The notes under the pieces: generated by a model
Database searches by the model: none
What the model was told of the DNA's origin: nothing
Seen by the model: the letters and a program-made list of their open reading frames with translations, nothing else
Program-made: the position numbers and the translations under genes
From: Actinomycetota bacterium
GTDB taxonomy: Bacteria > Actinomycetota > Actinomycetes > Nanopelagicales > Nanopelagicaceae
Length of the DNA stretch: 49,592 nt
Assembly: GCA_010023045.1 (NCBI GenBank)
Contig: RGJX01000006.1
Coordinates: forward strand, 1-49,592
Direction of reading: 5' to 3'
Shown: positions 10,057 through 20,379 of the stretch, in pieces
How the letters are laid out: each line of letters opens with the position of its first letter
Position numbering within the stretch: the first letter of the stretch is position 1

Positions 10057-10974
10057 TTACGCGTGATATCGGGTCAATTCTCGAGCTTTATCGCAATCTA
10101 TCTTCATCTGGGCAAGGAGTGGATCAAGGCCGGCAAATTTGATCGTGTCACGCAATCTCCAACCAAACTCTACTTTTGCAACTTGGTCATACAAATCTAA
10201 ATCTCTTTCATCAAGTGCGTATGCCTCTACTTGCCGACCTCGAACTCCATCAAAGGTTGGATTGGTGCCGATTGAAATTGCAGCGGGCCAACGATGGGCA
10301 CCAACAGTTAACCAACCTGCGTACACCCCATCAGATGGGATAGTGGAATTTGCTCCGACTTGAACATTCGCAGTTGGATAACCAATCTGTCGGCCACGCT
10401 TCTCGCCATGGATTACCGGACCGACAAGTTGGTGAGGTCGAGTCAACAACTCGCGAGCGATTTCAATATTTCCACCAATAATCGCCTCACGAATTCGTGT
10501 AGATGAAACCGAATTGCCTAGTTCGCTCTCGAGATTTAGCGCTAAAACTTCAACGTCAGAGTGCTCCTTCAGATAACTTGCATCGCCGCTCGCCTTTGCC
10601 CCAAATCGGAAATTTGAGCCAATAACTAGCGCGGTTGCGCTCAACTCCTTCTTCAAAACGTCCTCAATGAATTGATCAGGAGTCAATCTGGAGAACGCTT
10701 CTGTGAATTCAATTACGGCAACGCTTGATACCCCGTGATTAAGTAGTTGGTTAATCCGCTCTTTGAGAGTTAGTAACTCAGTCGGAGCTTTATCTCTTGC
10801 AACTATCGCAGCTGGATGAGGATGGAAAGTTAGGGCGACAACTGGGGCGTTTAGTGCAAGTGCTCGTTTGATTATTGCTTGGTGGCCTTTATGAACTCCA
10901 TCAAAGATTCCGATGATCACAGTCGCTCCTGAAATAGGAGCACCATGCCACTCAATATTAAAACTCGTACTCAT
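10057..10974 (-). CDS. ribF: Bifunctional riboflavin kinase / FAD synthetase
   Basis: 305 residues with the N-terminal nucleotidyltransferase domain (GIFDGVHKGHQ, FRFGAKASGD, SSTRIREAI) that makes FAD from FMN, and the C-terminal kinase domain (GEKRGRQIGYPTAN, the ATP-binding PTAN motif) that phosphorylates riboflavin. I choose ATG 10974 because the protein then begins MSTSFNIEWHG as usual, 13 bases after the truB stop. The longer frame, from 11028, would run back into truB. Part of the truB-ribF transcript. Confidence 0.94.
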   Translation of the reverse strand: MSTSFNIEWHGAPISGATVIIGIFDGVHKGHQAIIKRALALNAPVVALTFHPHPAAIVARDKAPTELLTLKERINQLLNHGVSSVAVIEFTEAFSRLTPDQFIEDVLKKELSATALVIGSNFRFGAKASGDASYLKEHSDVEVLALNLESELGNSVSSTRIREAIIGGNIEIARELLTRPHQLVGPVIHGEKRGRQIGYPTANVQVGANSTIPSDGVYAGWLTVGAHRWPAAISIGTNPTFDGVRGRQVEAYALDERDLDLYDQVAKVEFGWRLRDTIKFAGLDPLLAQMKIDCDKARELTRYHA

Positions 10975-10987
10975 CGGGCTAATTCTT

Positions 10988-11845
10988 TCATGAGTTGAAA
11001 ACACTGACTGGCTGTGCACGTCCCTCACGATTTTCTAAAATCGCAGCAACCTCGCCATCGGGAGCAATCCCAACCACGGAGCCATCTACATCTGATTTAT
11101 CAATCCTTCGACCAAACCGAAGTTCAACTACCTCATCAAATCCCAGTTCGCGCTTTGGTAGAACTTTGGTGATGGCATCAGCAAGCGGCAGTACTTGTGC
11201 GCTTGCAATCTCTCCAGCTTGAGCAAGATTAAAAGGTGCAACTTCAGTCCGGCGAAGTTCAATCAAGTGTCCCCCAACTCCAAGCGCTGTGCCTAAATCT
11301 CGAGCAATGGCACGGATGTAGGTCCCGGCTGAGCAGGTTACGTCAACATCAATATCTAGGTGTTCGCCTCTACGAATAGCAAGGACTTTCAACTCATGAA
11401 TTGTTACCTCGTTAGCGGCCAACTCGACTTCCTTGCCTTCTCGCACTAAATCATATGCTCGCTCTCCAGCAATTTTCTTAGCCGATACTGAGCTAGGCAC
11501 CTGCATAAAAGTTCCACGAAATTTATCTATAGCGTTTTCAATATCTGAATCTGTTACAGCTCGCCAATCTCTTTCCGCTATTACATCGCCTTCTTTATCG
11601 TCTGTGACCGTTGAAATTCCCAGTCGAATAACTGCGTTGTAGCGCTTCCTGCCCGTAACGATGTATTGAAGAAATTTCGTCGCATTATTGATTCCAACTA
11701 CCAAAACGCCGGTAGCCATAGGATCTAAAGTTCCAGCATGACCAACTTGTTTTGTGCCGAGACGTTTTCGTACTTGGGCGACCACATCATGGCTAGTCAT
11801 CCCCGCAGGCTTATCAATTACTAGAAAGCCGTGCTCCTTGCTCAT
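10988..11845 (-). CDS. truB: tRNA pseudouridine(55) synthase
   Basis: 285 residues with the TruB catalytic motif [14 protein letters not shown] (Asp near 41), the N-terminal [12 protein letters not shown] loop, and [15 protein letters not shown]. It converts U55 of the T-loop of tRNAs to pseudouridine. A short C-terminal extension follows in place of a full PUA domain. Its ATG overlaps the rbfA stop as ATGA, so the two are translationally coupled. Confidence 0.96.
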   Translation of the reverse strand: MSKEHGFLVIDKPAGMTSHDVVAQVRKRLGTKQVGHAGTLDPMATGVLVVGINNATKFLQYIVTGRKRYNAVIRLGISTVTDDKEGDVIAERDWRAVTDSDIENAIDKFRGTFMQVPSSVSAKKIAGERAYDLVREGKEVELAANEVTIHELKVLAIRRGEHLDIDVDVTCSAGTYIRAIARDLGTALGVGGHLIELRRTEVAPFNLAQAGEIASAQVLPLADAITKVLPKRELGFDEVVELRFGRRIDKSDVDGSVVGIAPDGEVAAILENREGRAQPVSVFNS

Positions 11846-12276
11846 TCTGCGTCGCGAACTCGCGGGGTCTTGTATGGATCACTTCCGCCAATCGGCTTTG
11901 CAACATCACGGAGATGAGCAATCTCTTCATCATGTTTCTTTACTTGATCTAAGAGATCCTCAAAATTCTTTGCTGTCTCAGAAAGCGCATCAACAAAGAA
12001 AGTCAGTGTAGGAACAACTCGGGTCCCTAACTCTCTACCAACTTCGGTTCTAAGAACTCCTTTGGCGCTCTCAAGTGCCTTTGCGGTATTCGCGCGCGCT
12101 TCATCATCGCCTAGGACGGTGTAGAAGATGGAGGCTTGCTGGAGGTCGCCGGTAACTCGAACATCGGTAATCGTCACAAAACCAAGACGTGGATCCTTTA
12201 TGCGGTTTTCCAAAGCTTGAGCTACGACGACTTTGATTCGATCGGCGACTTTAGCTACGCGGTGTGATTTCCCCAT
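11842..12276 (-). CDS. rbfA: 30S ribosome-binding factor A
   Basis: 144 residues of Rbf[25 protein letters not shown] at the start, [20 protein letters not shown], and [20 protein letters not shown]. This KH-type protein helps mature the 5' end of 16S rRNA and release 30S subunits. It overlaps infB by one base (TAATG) and truB by four, as in the standard nusA-infB operon. A charged C-terminal tail ends the protein. Confidence 0.96.
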   Translation of the reverse strand: MGKSHRVAKVADRIKVVVAQALENRIKDPRLGFVTITDVRVTGDLQQASIFYTVLGDDEARANTAKALESAKGVLRTEVGRELGTRVVPTLTFFVDALSETAKNFEDLLDQVKKHDEEIAHLRDVAKPIGGSDPYKTPRVRDAE

Positions 12277-14923
12277 TACGCACGCTTTTTCTCGCGCATC
12301 TCGAAGACTTCAACGACATCTCCGACTTGGATATCTTTGTAAGAACCAAGTCCGATACCGCACTCGAATCCTTCGCGGACCTCAGTTGCATCATCTTTGA
12401 AGCGGCGTAGAGAGTCGATAGTTAGGTTATCGCCGATTACGACGCCATCTCGAAGAACTCGAGCTTTAGCATTTCGACGGATAACTCCGGACAAGACAAG
12501 TGATCCGGAGATAGTTCCGAATTTACTCGACTTAAAGATTTCGCGAACTTCAGCAGATCCAATAGTTGCCTCTTCGTACTCAGGCTTGAGAAGGCCTTTA
12601 AGTGCAGCTTCGATCTCTTCAATTGCCTTGTAGATGACTGAGTAGAAACGAACTTCAACTCCTTCTTCATCGGCAAAAGTTGCAGTCTGTGGTTCAGGCT
12701 TGACGTTAAAGCCAACGACTACGGCGCCAGATGCAGATGCAAGAGTGATATCGCTCTTAGTAATCGCGCCAACGCCGCGGTGAATAACCCGAAGATCAAC
12801 TTCACTTCCGACATCGAGTTGGACAAGTGCATCTTCTAGCGCTTCTACCGAACCGCTCACATCGCCCTTCAAAATCAAATTCAAAGTTGTGACTTTGCTC
12901 TTCTCCAAGAAGTCTTCCAGCGAAACTTTCTTCCGCGCCTTTGCAAGTGCTGCATGACGTTCACCGGCTTGACGCTTCTCGGCGATTTGGCGAGCCGTAC
13001 GATCTTCCGGTGCAACTATGAACCCATCGCCAGCGCTCGGAACAGATGTGAAGCCAAGAACCTGGACCGGACGAGATGGGCCGGCTTCCTTTATTTCATG
13101 GCCGAACTCATCCATCATCGCACGAACACGTCCGAATGCAGATCCTGCGACGATTGAGTCACCCATCTTCAAAGTTCCGCGTTGTACGAGGACCGTTGCG
13201 ACAGGTCCACGACCACGATCAAGATGGGCTTCAATTGCTACTCCACGCGCGTCATCTTCATGAATCGCACGAAGATCAATAGCCGCATCTGCAGTGAGAA
13301 GGATTGCATCGATTAGCTCTCCAATTCCTTTACCGCTGATCGCAGATACATCAACGAATAAAGTGTCACCGCCATATTCTTCGGCAACGAGGTTGTATTC
13401 GGTGAGCTGTTGACGCACCTTTGCAGGGTTCGCGCCTTCTTTATCAACCTTATTTACTGCTACTACGACCGGAACGCTTGCGGCTTGGGCGTGATTAAGC
13501 GCTTCAATTGTCTGTGGCATAACTCCATCATCGGCAGCTACAACTAGCACTGCGATATCAGTAACTTTCGCACCACGAGCGCGCATAGCGGTAAAGGCCT
13601 CATGGCCTGGTGTATCGATAAAGGTGATTGCACGGTTTATGCCATTGTGATCGTGGTGAATCTGGTAGGCGCCAATATGCTGGGTAATTCCGCCTGCTTC
13701 GCCCTTTACGACTTCAGTCTGGCGAATTGCATCCAATAGTCGAGTCTTTCCATGATCGACATGGCCCATCACTGTTACAACTGGTGGCCTAATCTCGAGA
13801 TCTTCTGGATTTACATCAGCTAACTCTTGTTCGAGATTGATATCAAATTGCTCGAGAATCTCTCGGTCTTCATCTTCGGGAGAAACAATGGTGACTTTGT
13901 AGCCAAACTCATTTCCAAGCATCTCAAGAGTGCTCTCATCAACTGTTTGAGTTGCAGTGACCATCTCGCCTAGATGGAAGAGGACCGAAACAAGTGCAGC
14001 TGGATCTGCACCGATTTTTTCGGCGAAGTCAGCTAGCGAGGCTCCTCGACGTAGACGCACCGGAGTATTTCCATCACCTCTCGGAACAATTGCACCACCA
14101 ATTGTTGGTGCTTCCATATTGTCGATCTCTTCGCGTAGCGCCTTCTTGCTCTTATAACTCTTTTTCTTTCCGCCACCTTTTCCAAATGCGCCACCAGCGC
14201 CAGGACGTTGTCCGGGGCGACCGGGTCCACCAAAACCACCTGGACGTGGCGCGCCACCTGGTTGAGATCTATAAGGACCGGAGCCTTGCGGACGTGAACC
14301 TGGTGCACCTTGTCCTGGAGAAAATTGTCCGGGGCGACCTCCACCTCGTTGATCAGTTCTCTGATCAGGTCGTGGTGGTCGCGCAGCAAAACCGGGACGA
14401 ACCGAACCTGGACGTGGTCCAGACATTGGTCCTCTCTGTCCACCATGTTGTCCACCTTGTTGTCCGGCTGGCCGTGGTGGTCTTGGACCACCAGAAGTTC
14501 CAAATGGATTATTTCCTGGTCGTTGCGGTGGACGTTGTCCGGGTTGTTGCTGTGAAGGTCTTTGCTGTGAAGGTCTGGGAGCTGATGGTCTTGGAGCTGC
14601 GGAAGTTCCGAATGGATTATTTCCACCGCGAGCAGCAGGTGGCCTTGGTGGAATCGCAGTTGCAGCGGGAGTTGATGGTGCAACTGGAGTAACAGGAGGT
14701 ACTACGGGAACATTAGCGATTGGAGTTACGGGTGGAGTTGCAACGCTCTCTTCAGATGCTTCTTCAACTTTGGGAGCGGCTTTTTTAACAGCAGCTTTCT
14801 TTGCTGGCGCCTTCTTTGCAGGCTTTGCTTCAGCAACTCGCCCATCTCTTGGAGTTTTGCAAGGACATCCTTGCTATCCATCCCTACATCTTTTGCTAAT
14901 TCGTAAACGCGGACCTTTGCCAC
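12276..14923 (-). CDS. infB: Translation initiation factor IF-2, reading frame interrupted near 14838
   Basis: The start is GTG 14923, with AAGGAG upstream and the universal IF2-N opening [19 protein letters not shown]. After LAKLQEMGE (29 residues) the frame is lost. From about 14838 the other frame continues with [16 protein letters not shown], a long Pro/Gly/Arg-rich region, and the complete factor: P-loop [21 protein letters not shown] and the IF2 C-domains, ending at 12276. The first start codon in the second frame is ATG 14426, giving 716 residues. Families normally have a segment like SASSTIE-PVV after LQEMGE, so about 70 bp, not a multiple of three, appears missing. Either an assembly error or expression from 14426 without IF2-N. 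Confidence 0.88.
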
Positions 14924-15107
14924 TTTTCTCCTTCTGTGGCCCCGCGTTTTTTGGGAACGCGACGCCTAAATTGACCTGCTCATGATCTAGCGGTGCTCAT
15001 TAGAGTGCCATTACCTTCATACCAGCTTTCGTTCCAGTAAATATGAGGCGGAAACCTCAGATGCGAACCATACTCCTTGGGCTGCGAAATCGCGAAAAAG
15101 GTCCGGG
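14924..15107 (-). other. nusA-infB gap without a recognisable ylxR gene
   Basis: 184 bases separate the nusA stop from the infB start, where most Actinobacteria carry ylxR (about 270 bp, with a conserved Cys-Val-Gly-Cys-Arg motif). None of the three minus-strand frames shows that motif or stays open across the gap. A 6-bp inverted repeat CGCGTT / AACGCG with a 7-base loop lies about 20-40 bases before the infB start, followed by the AAGGAG site. I see no other feature. Confidence 0.5.
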
Positions 15108-16082
15108 TTATTCGCTCGGAGCGGCATCAGAATGGATATCAATGCGCCAGCCGGTAAGGCGAGCAGCCAACCTAGCGTTCTGGCCATCTTTACCAATCGC
15201 AAGGGAGAGTTGGTAATCAGGCACCACGACCTTCGCAGATCTCGTCTCAGCGTTAACAACTTCGACCTTTGAGACGCGGGCTGGAGCTAATGCGCTACCA
15301 ACGTATGCAGCAGGATCCTCAGACCAATCGACAATATCTATCTTCTCGCCATGTAACTCATCCATCACAGCTCTTGCACGCGCACCCATTGGACCAATCA
15401 ACGCACCTTTTGCGCTAACTCCAGAGCGAAGTGAACGGACTGCAATCTTGCTTCTATGTCCCGCTTCCCTAGCAACTCCCATAATTTCAACAACCTGATC
15501 GCGTATTTCTGGGACTTCAAGAGCAAATAATTGTTTGACGAGGGCTGGATGGCTACGCGAAAGCATAACTTCCGGGCCCTTTGCACCCTGCTTTACTTCG
15601 ACTACAAAACATTTGATTCGTTCGCCATGGGTATAAACCTCTCCAGGAACTTGTTCGTGAGGCGGAATTCTTCCTTCAACTCGACCAAGATCTACATAAA
15701 CCATTCGGTGATCTCGCCCTTGTTGAATGACTCCGGAGACGATATCCCCGACTGATGCGCTGAACTCTCCAACAATCTCAGCATCACGAGATGCACGCAT
15801 TTTTTCCTTGATGATCTTGCGCGCAGTGCTTGATGCGATACGTGAGAAGCCGGGCAGCTCATCGACAAATTCACCGACTCGTTCTCCATCTGGACCAAAT
15901 TCAGGAACGATTATCTTTATCTCGCCACTTTCACGATCTAGTTTTGCATAGGCATAAGGCTTCGCACCTTCCATCTCGCTATAAGCAATCTTCACAGCAA
16001 CTTCGATTGCGCTAATCAAACGCTCAAGTGGAATGTCGCGTTCGATTGTGAGCGCTTCCAAGACCTTCATATCGACATTCAT
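15108..16082 (-). CDS. nusA: Transcription termination/antitermination factor NusA
   Basis: 324 residues covering the full actinobacterial NusA plan: N-terminal RNA polymerase-binding domain (about 1-100), S1 domain (VGDIVSGVIQQGRDHRMVYVDLG), and two KH domains (GPMGARARAVMDELHGEKIDIV; LSLAIGKDGQNARLAARLTG). There are no C-terminal acidic repeats, as usual outside proteobacteria. It modulates pausing and termination. Its ATG overlaps rimP in ATGA, and infB follows after 184 bases. Confidence 0.97.
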   Translation of the reverse strand: MNVDMKVLEALTIERDIPLERLISAIEVAVKIAYSEMEGAKPYAYAKLDRESGEIKIIVPEFGPDGERVGEFVDELPGFSRIASSTARKIIKEKMRASRDAEIVGEFSASVGDIVSGVIQQGRDHRMVYVDLGRVEGRIPPHEQVPGEVYTHGERIKCFVVEVKQGAKGPEVMLSRSHPALVKQLFALEVPEIRDQVVEIMGVAREAGHRSKIAVRSLRSGVSAKGALIGPMGARARAVMDELHGEKIDIVDWSEDPAAYVGSALAPARVSKVEVVNAETRSAKVVVPDYQLSLAIGKDGQNARLAARLTGWRIDIHSDAAPSE

Positions 16083-16531
16083 CGCGGATCCTTGCGATTA
16101 AATTCAATCTCAATAACGGCGCGCTTAACATCAGAAAATCTAATCTCTCTTGATTCAAGGGTTGCTGACTCATCCGTCGCCGACGTGATTCGAGAGATAA
16201 AGGGTTCACCTTCATTTGGAGTGATTTTCACTAGCCGCCCTACATTCTTACGCCAATGGCGTGGCACGGTCAGAGGTCGATCAACTCCGGGCGTCGTAAC
16301 TTCTAACGTAAACGGCAGGTCGCCAAGTTGAGAGTAATTTTCCAAGATATCTGAGACCTTGCGCGATACAACGGTGACTTCATCAAGAGATGGGTTCCGC
16401 TCTTGGCCATCAATAATTACAGCGACAATTCTTCGTTTACCAGCAGGAGTGACTTTTACCTCTTCGAGAATAAATCCGGCGTTCTTGATCGCAGGGCTAA
16501 GTAGCTCAGTAAGGTTATTAACAAGAGACAT
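16079..16531 (-). CDS. rimP: Ribosome maturation factor RimP
   Basis: 150 residues of the RimP/YlxS family: AGFILEEVKVTPAGKRR, VAVIIDGQ, LDEVTVVSRKVSDILE and PFTLEVTTPGVDRPLT, the family's most conserved stretch. It assists 30S assembly. I choose ATG 16531 over GTG 16537 because the TAGG upstream is then 9 bases away instead of 3. It heads the rimP-nusA-infB-rbfA-truB-ribF run. Confidence 0.94.
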   Translation of the reverse strand: MSLVNNLTELLSPAIKNAGFILEEVKVTPAGKRRIVAVIIDGQERNPSLDEVTVVSRKVSDILENYSQLGDLPFTLEVTTPGVDRPLTVPRHWRKNVGRLVKITPNEGEPFISRITSATDESATLESREIRFSDVKRAVIEIEFNRKDPR

Positions 16532-16595
16532 AATCACCGACCTACTTATTTATTTGTTGTGAAGTTGTGGGGCGAAAGGATAGCCGGAATGAGAA

Positions 16596-17366
16596 TTAAA
16601 AGAAAGTGTCGATAGTAAGCCTGAGAATCAGCAAAGAGGTGACGATGAGAAAGACGTTACGTATCAAGCGCGAGCCACCCCGAATCGCCATACGCGCTCC
16701 AAGCAAGCCGCCAATCACATTTCCAATCGCCATCGCAAGTCCCAAGGTCCAAATAATCTTGCCGTTGGCGCCAAAGACAACAATCGCTCCTAAGTTGGTT
16801 GCCAAGTTAACAATTTTCGCCGTAACTGATGCTTCAAAGAAAGCAAAGCCAAGAAGTGCGACTAGGACCAACATTAAGAAAGACCCTGTGCCTGGTCCAA
16901 AGATTCCATCGTAGAAACCAATGCTTAGGCCAAAGAAGATTGCAATTAAATAGGTCTTGAGAGTCTTTGCCTTCTTGTTATCAGTCAATCCCAATTCTTT
17001 CTTCCGAAGGGTGTAGATGAAGACTGCGACAAGGGCAAAGAGAATTATTGGCCGAAAAGCATCTTTTGGTATTAGCGTTGCAACAGTCGCGCCGAGCGCC
17101 GAACCAATAAACGCTGGAACTGCCATCGAAAATGCGATTCGAAAATCGGGCCTCATCTTTCTTAGGTATGAGGCAGTGGCGCTAGCAGTTCCAAGAAATG
17201 ATGGCAGCTTGTTTGTGCCAAGTAGTTCTGCGGGTGGAGTTTTAGGCATCGCAACCAAGAGCGCTGGGAGTTGTATCAAACCCCCTCCGCCTGCGACGGC
17301 ATCAACTAGCCCAGCTAGGGTTGAAGCCAAAAAGAGAAAGAGGATTACCTCTATCGAAATCTCCAC
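16596..17366 (-). CDS. TauE/SafE family sulfite/anion permease
   Basis: 256 residues with about eight membrane segments and the two-repeat TauE/SafE (UPF0721) plan. The N-repeat has VDAVAGGGGLIQLPALL and the second repeat has GFYDGIFGPGTGSFLML. Family members export or import sulfite, sulfonates or other small anions, and the substrate cannot be read from sequence. The GTG start overlaps the proS stop (TAGTG), so they are probably co-transcribed. Confidence 0.88.
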   Translation of the reverse strand: MEISIEVILFLFLASTLAGLVDAVAGGGGLIQLPALLVAMPKTPPAELLGTNKLPSFLGTASATASYLRKMRPDFRIAFSMAVPAFIGSALGATVATLIPKDAFRPIILFALVAVFIYTLRKKELGLTDNKKAKTLKTYLIAIFFGLSIGFYDGIFGPGTGSFLMLVLVALLGFAFFEASVTAKIVNLATNLGAIVVFGANGKIIWTLGLAMAIGNVIGGLLGARMAIRGGSRLIRNVFLIVTSLLILRLTIDTFF

Positions 17367-19090
17367 TACTTGAGCGCGGCTAGAACTTCGCTAGTTACAT
17401 TGGCTAGAGGAACTTCGCTCTTTGTTCCGACACTTCTTATACGCAGCTCCACCTTTCCTTCAGCCAGAGCCTTACCAACAATAACTATTACGGGATTACC
17501 TATTAACTCAGCATCTTTAAATTTAACCCCTGGGCTCGCTTCTTTACGGTCATCGAGCATGACAGTTACGCCCTTTGACTCTAAATCAAGCGCAATCTTC
17601 TCAGCGGTAGTGAAGGGTAAATCTTCTTTACCTGTTGCAACGATGTGAACCATCGCCGGTGCAATCTCTTTAGGCCAAACAAGTCCAATCTCATCGTGGG
17701 TTTGTTCTGCGATAGCGGCAACCGCCCGTGAAACGCCAATACCGTAAGAACCCATCGTTACAACTCGCGATTTGCCTTCACCATCTAGCACTGTTAACTC
17801 AAGGGCTTCCGCATATTTTCTTCCTAATTGGAATATATGTCCGATCTCGATCGCACGGTCAATGACGACTGGGGTATCACACTTTGGACATGAATCCCCC
17901 GCGCGAACTTCAGCCGCCTCAACAAATCCATCAACTTGAAAATCTCTTCCATGCGTTACATAGCGGGCATGCTTATTAGGAGTGTTTGCTCCAGTTATCC
18001 AATGTGAACCAACTGTAATCCGTGGATCTGCATATAACTTAATTCCAAATCGTTTTGCATCTTGCGGCCCGACGTATCCCTTTACAAACTCTTTACGTTT
18101 TGCAAAATCTTCATCATCAAAGAGACGAAGCTCATTGACACCTTGAAGGTTCGCTTCCAGCCGCTTGAGGTCAACTTCTCGATCACCAGGAACCAGAACA
18201 CAAATTGGTTCGCCATCGGCTACGAGCAGAACATTTTTTAGTGTGTCAGCAGCAGTAATTCCCGCGTTGTATTTCTTATTCATTACCTCAACAAGGGTTT
18301 CAATAGTCGGGGTATTTGGGGTGTCTAAGACTTCTATTTCGGGAGGAGTATCAATCGCCTTCTTCTCAACTTTAGTGACCATCGCTTCAACGTTTGCAGC
18401 ATAACCACAGCTCTTGCAGAGGACATAGGTGTCCTCACCTGTGGGACATGGCGCTAAGAACTCTTCCGACTTTGATCCACCCATGGCGCCGGACATAGCG
18501 GAAACGATGTTGTAAGCCAGTCCAAGTCGATCAAAGGTAGAGATATAAGCATCGCGATGTTTGTTATAGGAAACTTCAAGTCCAGCATCATCAAGATCGA
18601 AGGAGTAAGAGTCCTTCATAACGAATTCCCGACCCCGGATAATTCCACTTCGAGGTCTTGCTTCATCTCGATATTTCGTTTGGATCTGATAGATGCTAAG
18701 TGGTAAATCTTTGTAGGAGGAGTACTCGCCTTTCACCATAAGGGTGAACATCTCTTCGTGCGTAGGACCTAGTAGGTAATCACTTCCCTTACGATCCTTT
18801 AGGCGAAAGAGCGCTGGACCATATTCATCCCAACGTGCGGTTTTTTCGTAGGGATCCTTAGGTAAGAGGGCTGGGAAGTGAACTTCCTGGAAGCCAGCTC
18901 TATCCATCTCTTCTCTTATTACTCGCTCGACATTCCTAAGGACGATTACGCCAAGTGGTAGCCACGAGAAGATGCCAGCAGCGATTGGGCGAATGTATCC
19001 CGCTCTTACCAAGAGTTTGTGGCTAGGAACGGATGCATCAGATGGATCATCGCGGAGCGTGCGCAAAAATAGAGAGGACATCCGCAACAT
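17366..19090 (-). CDS. proS: Prolyl-tRNA synthetase
   Basis: 574 residues of the bacterial type with an editing insertion. Class II motif 2 region [21 protein letters not shown], the INS editing domain between about 225 and 390, motif 3 [17 protein letters not shown], and the C-terminal anticodon-binding domain ([20 protein letters not shown]) are all present. The start [19 protein letters not shown] matches the family. It charges tRNA-Pro and clears misacylated Ala-tRNA-Pro. Followed directly by the TauE-like permease. Confidence 0.97.
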   Translation of the reverse strand: MLRMSSLFLRTLRDDPSDASVPSHKLLVRAGYIRPIAAGIFSWLPLGVIVLRNVERVIREEMDRAGFQEVHFPALLPKDPYEKTARWDEYGPALFRLKDRKGSDYLLGPTHEEMFTLMVKGEYSSYKDLPLSIYQIQTKYRDEARPRSGIIRGREFVMKDSYSFDLDDAGLEVSYNKHRDAYISTFDRLGLAYNIVSAMSGAMGGSKSEEFLAPCPTGEDTYVLCKSCGYAANVEAMVTKVEKKAIDTPPEIEVLDTPNTPTIETLVEVMNKKYNAGITAADTLKNVLLVADGEPICVLVPGDREVDLKRLEANLQGVNELRLFDDEDFAKRKEFVKGYVGPQDAKRFGIKLYADPRITVGSHWITGANTPNKHARYVTHGRDFQVDGFVEAAEVRAGDSCPKCDTPVVIDRAIEIGHIFQLGRKYAEALELTVLDGEGKSRVVTMGSYGIGVSRAVAAIAEQTHDEIGLVWPKEIAPAMVHIVATGKEDLPFTTAEKIALDLESKGVTVMLDDRKEASPGVKFKDAELIGNPVIVIVGKALAEGKVELRIRSVGTKSEVPLANVTSEVLAALK

Positions 19091-19108
19091 GGTGCGTAGC
19101 CTAGCGAA

Positions 19109-20260
19109 TTACTTAACGCTTACTGAGGGTTCACCGGATGCGACACCGGCAGCTTCCATCTCTTCTGCGATTTTCATCGCCTCTTCAATCAGCGTTTCAA
19201 CAATCTGTGCTTCTGGAACGGTCTTGATTACTTGACCTTTTACAAATATCTGGCCTTTTCCATTTCCTGATGCGACTCCAAGATCAGCTTCGCGCGCTTC
19301 GCCTGGGCCATTAACAACACAGCCCATAACTGCGACGCGGAGTGGAACTGTCATTCCCTCAAGTCCAGCTTGGACTTTCTCGGCTAATGAATAGACATCG
19401 ACTTGTGCTCTTCCGCAAGAAGGGCATGAAACTATTTCAAGTCGGCGTTGGCGAAGATTTAGCGACTCAAGTATCGAGATTCCAACCTTTACCTCTTCTA
19501 CAGGTGGCGCTGATAGTGAGACTCTAATCGTGTCACCAATACCTTCAGAGAGGAGAATGCCGAAGGCAGTTGCAGATTTGATTGTTCCTTGGAATGCCGG
19601 ACCAGCTTCAGTAACTCCAAGATGCAGCGGGTAATCACACTTTGATGCAAGAAGTCGATATGCCTTAACCATAGTTACGGGATCATGATGTTTCACAGAA
19701 ATCTTCATATTGGTAAAGCCATGCTCTTCAAATAAGCCGATCTCCCACATAGCTGAATCAACAAGCGCTTCTGGGGTCGCCTTTCCATACTTCTCGAGTA
19801 ATCGTGGATCTAATGAGCCAGCATTGACACCGATCCGAATTGGGATACCGGCATCACCGGCTGCCTTAGCAACTTCCTTAACTTTGTCATCAAATTGTTT
19901 TATGTTTCCAGGATTTACTCGCACGCCGGCACAACCGGCATCGATTGCAGCAAAGATGTACTTGGGTTGAAAGTGAATATCTGCAATTACTGGAATCTGA
20001 GATTTTTTTGCGATTTGGGCAAGGGCATCGGCATCATCTTGGCTCGGAACTGCAACTCGCACGATCTGGCAACCAGAAGCTGTTAGCTCTGCGATTTGCT
20101 GGAGAGTTGAATTGACATCAGCGGTAACAGTCGTGCACATGGATTGGACTGAGACCGGCGCATCGCCACCAACTAGAACGCTACCTAATTTGAGCTGTTT
20201 GGTCTTTCGACGCGGCGCCAAAGTAGGAGGAGGAGTCTGCGGCATGCCGAGATTGACCAT
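19109..20260 (-). CDS. ispG: 4-hydroxy-3-methylbut-2-en-1-yl diphosphate synthase
   Basis: 383 residues of bacterial IspG (GcpE). The TIM-barrel part contains [19 protein letters not shown] and INPG-like [11 protein letters not shown]; the C-terminal part has the [4Fe-4S] ligands in [13 protein letters not shown] and [12 protein letters not shown]. It performs the penultimate step of the MEP isoprenoid route, reducing MEcPP to HMBPP. AAGGAC precedes the ATG. dxr, another MEP gene, lies two genes upstream with the site-2 protease between, a standard actinobacterial order. Confidence 0.97.
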   Translation of the reverse strand: MVNLGMPQTPPPTLAPRRKTKQLKLGSVLVGGDAPVSVQSMCTTVTADVNSTLQQIAELTASGCQIVRVAVPSQDDADALAQIAKKSQIPVIADIHFQPKYIFAAIDAGCAGVRVNPGNIKQFDDKVKEVAKAAGDAGIPIRIGVNAGSLDPRLLEKYGKATPEALVDSAMWEIGLFEEHGFTNMKISVKHHDPVTMVKAYRLLASKCDYPLHLGVTEAGPAFQGTIKSATAFGILLSEGIGDTIRVSLSAPPVEEVKVGISILESLNLRQRRLEIVSCPSCGRAQVDVYSLAEKVQAGLEGMTVPLRVAVMGCVVNGPGEAREADLGVASGNGKGQIFVKGQVIKTVPEAQIVETLIEEAMKIAEEMEAAGVASGEPSVSVK

Positions 20261-20295
20261 GTCCTTATTCTGCCTGAAGCATTAGAGTTGCTCAA

Positions 20296-20367
20296 ATGAA
20301 GCCTTGGATGTTCGTTGTTTACCTGGTGGTATCGATAGCCCTAATAACTTGGGTTTATGGTTTTTGA
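20296..20367 (+). CDS. Very small single-pass membrane protein candidate (23 residues)
   Basis: An ATG-TGA frame on the plus strand encodes 23 residues beginning MKPWMFVVYL and ending ITWVYGF. A short basic start is followed by an almost wholly hydrophobic stretch ideal for one membrane helix. It fills most of the 119-base gap between the ispG start and the site-2 protease stop, opposite to both. Only weak Shine-Dalgarno-like purines lie upstream. It may be real or a chance frame; I do not recognise it. Conservation in relatives would decide. Confidence 0.35.
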   Translation: MKPWMFVVYLVVSIALITWVYGF

Positions 20368-20379
20368 AGGTATCAGATT

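Noticed and set aside
13994-14692. A 232-codon open frame on the plus strand and a 216-codon frame on the minus strand (14033-14683)
   Set aside because: They overlie the Pro/Gly/Arg-rich region of infB; the repetitive composition keeps other frames open. Residues such as runs of His, Val and Gln look like shadow translation.
14830-14845. Programmed -1 ribosomal frameshift in infB
   Set aside because: There is no slippery heptamer at the join, and a conserved stretch of residues is also missing, which frameshifting could not restore.
15017-15259. An 80-codon minus-strand frame over the nusA 3' end, considered as ylxR
   Set aside because: It lacks the YlxR Cys motif and mostly overlies nusA coding sequence in another frame.
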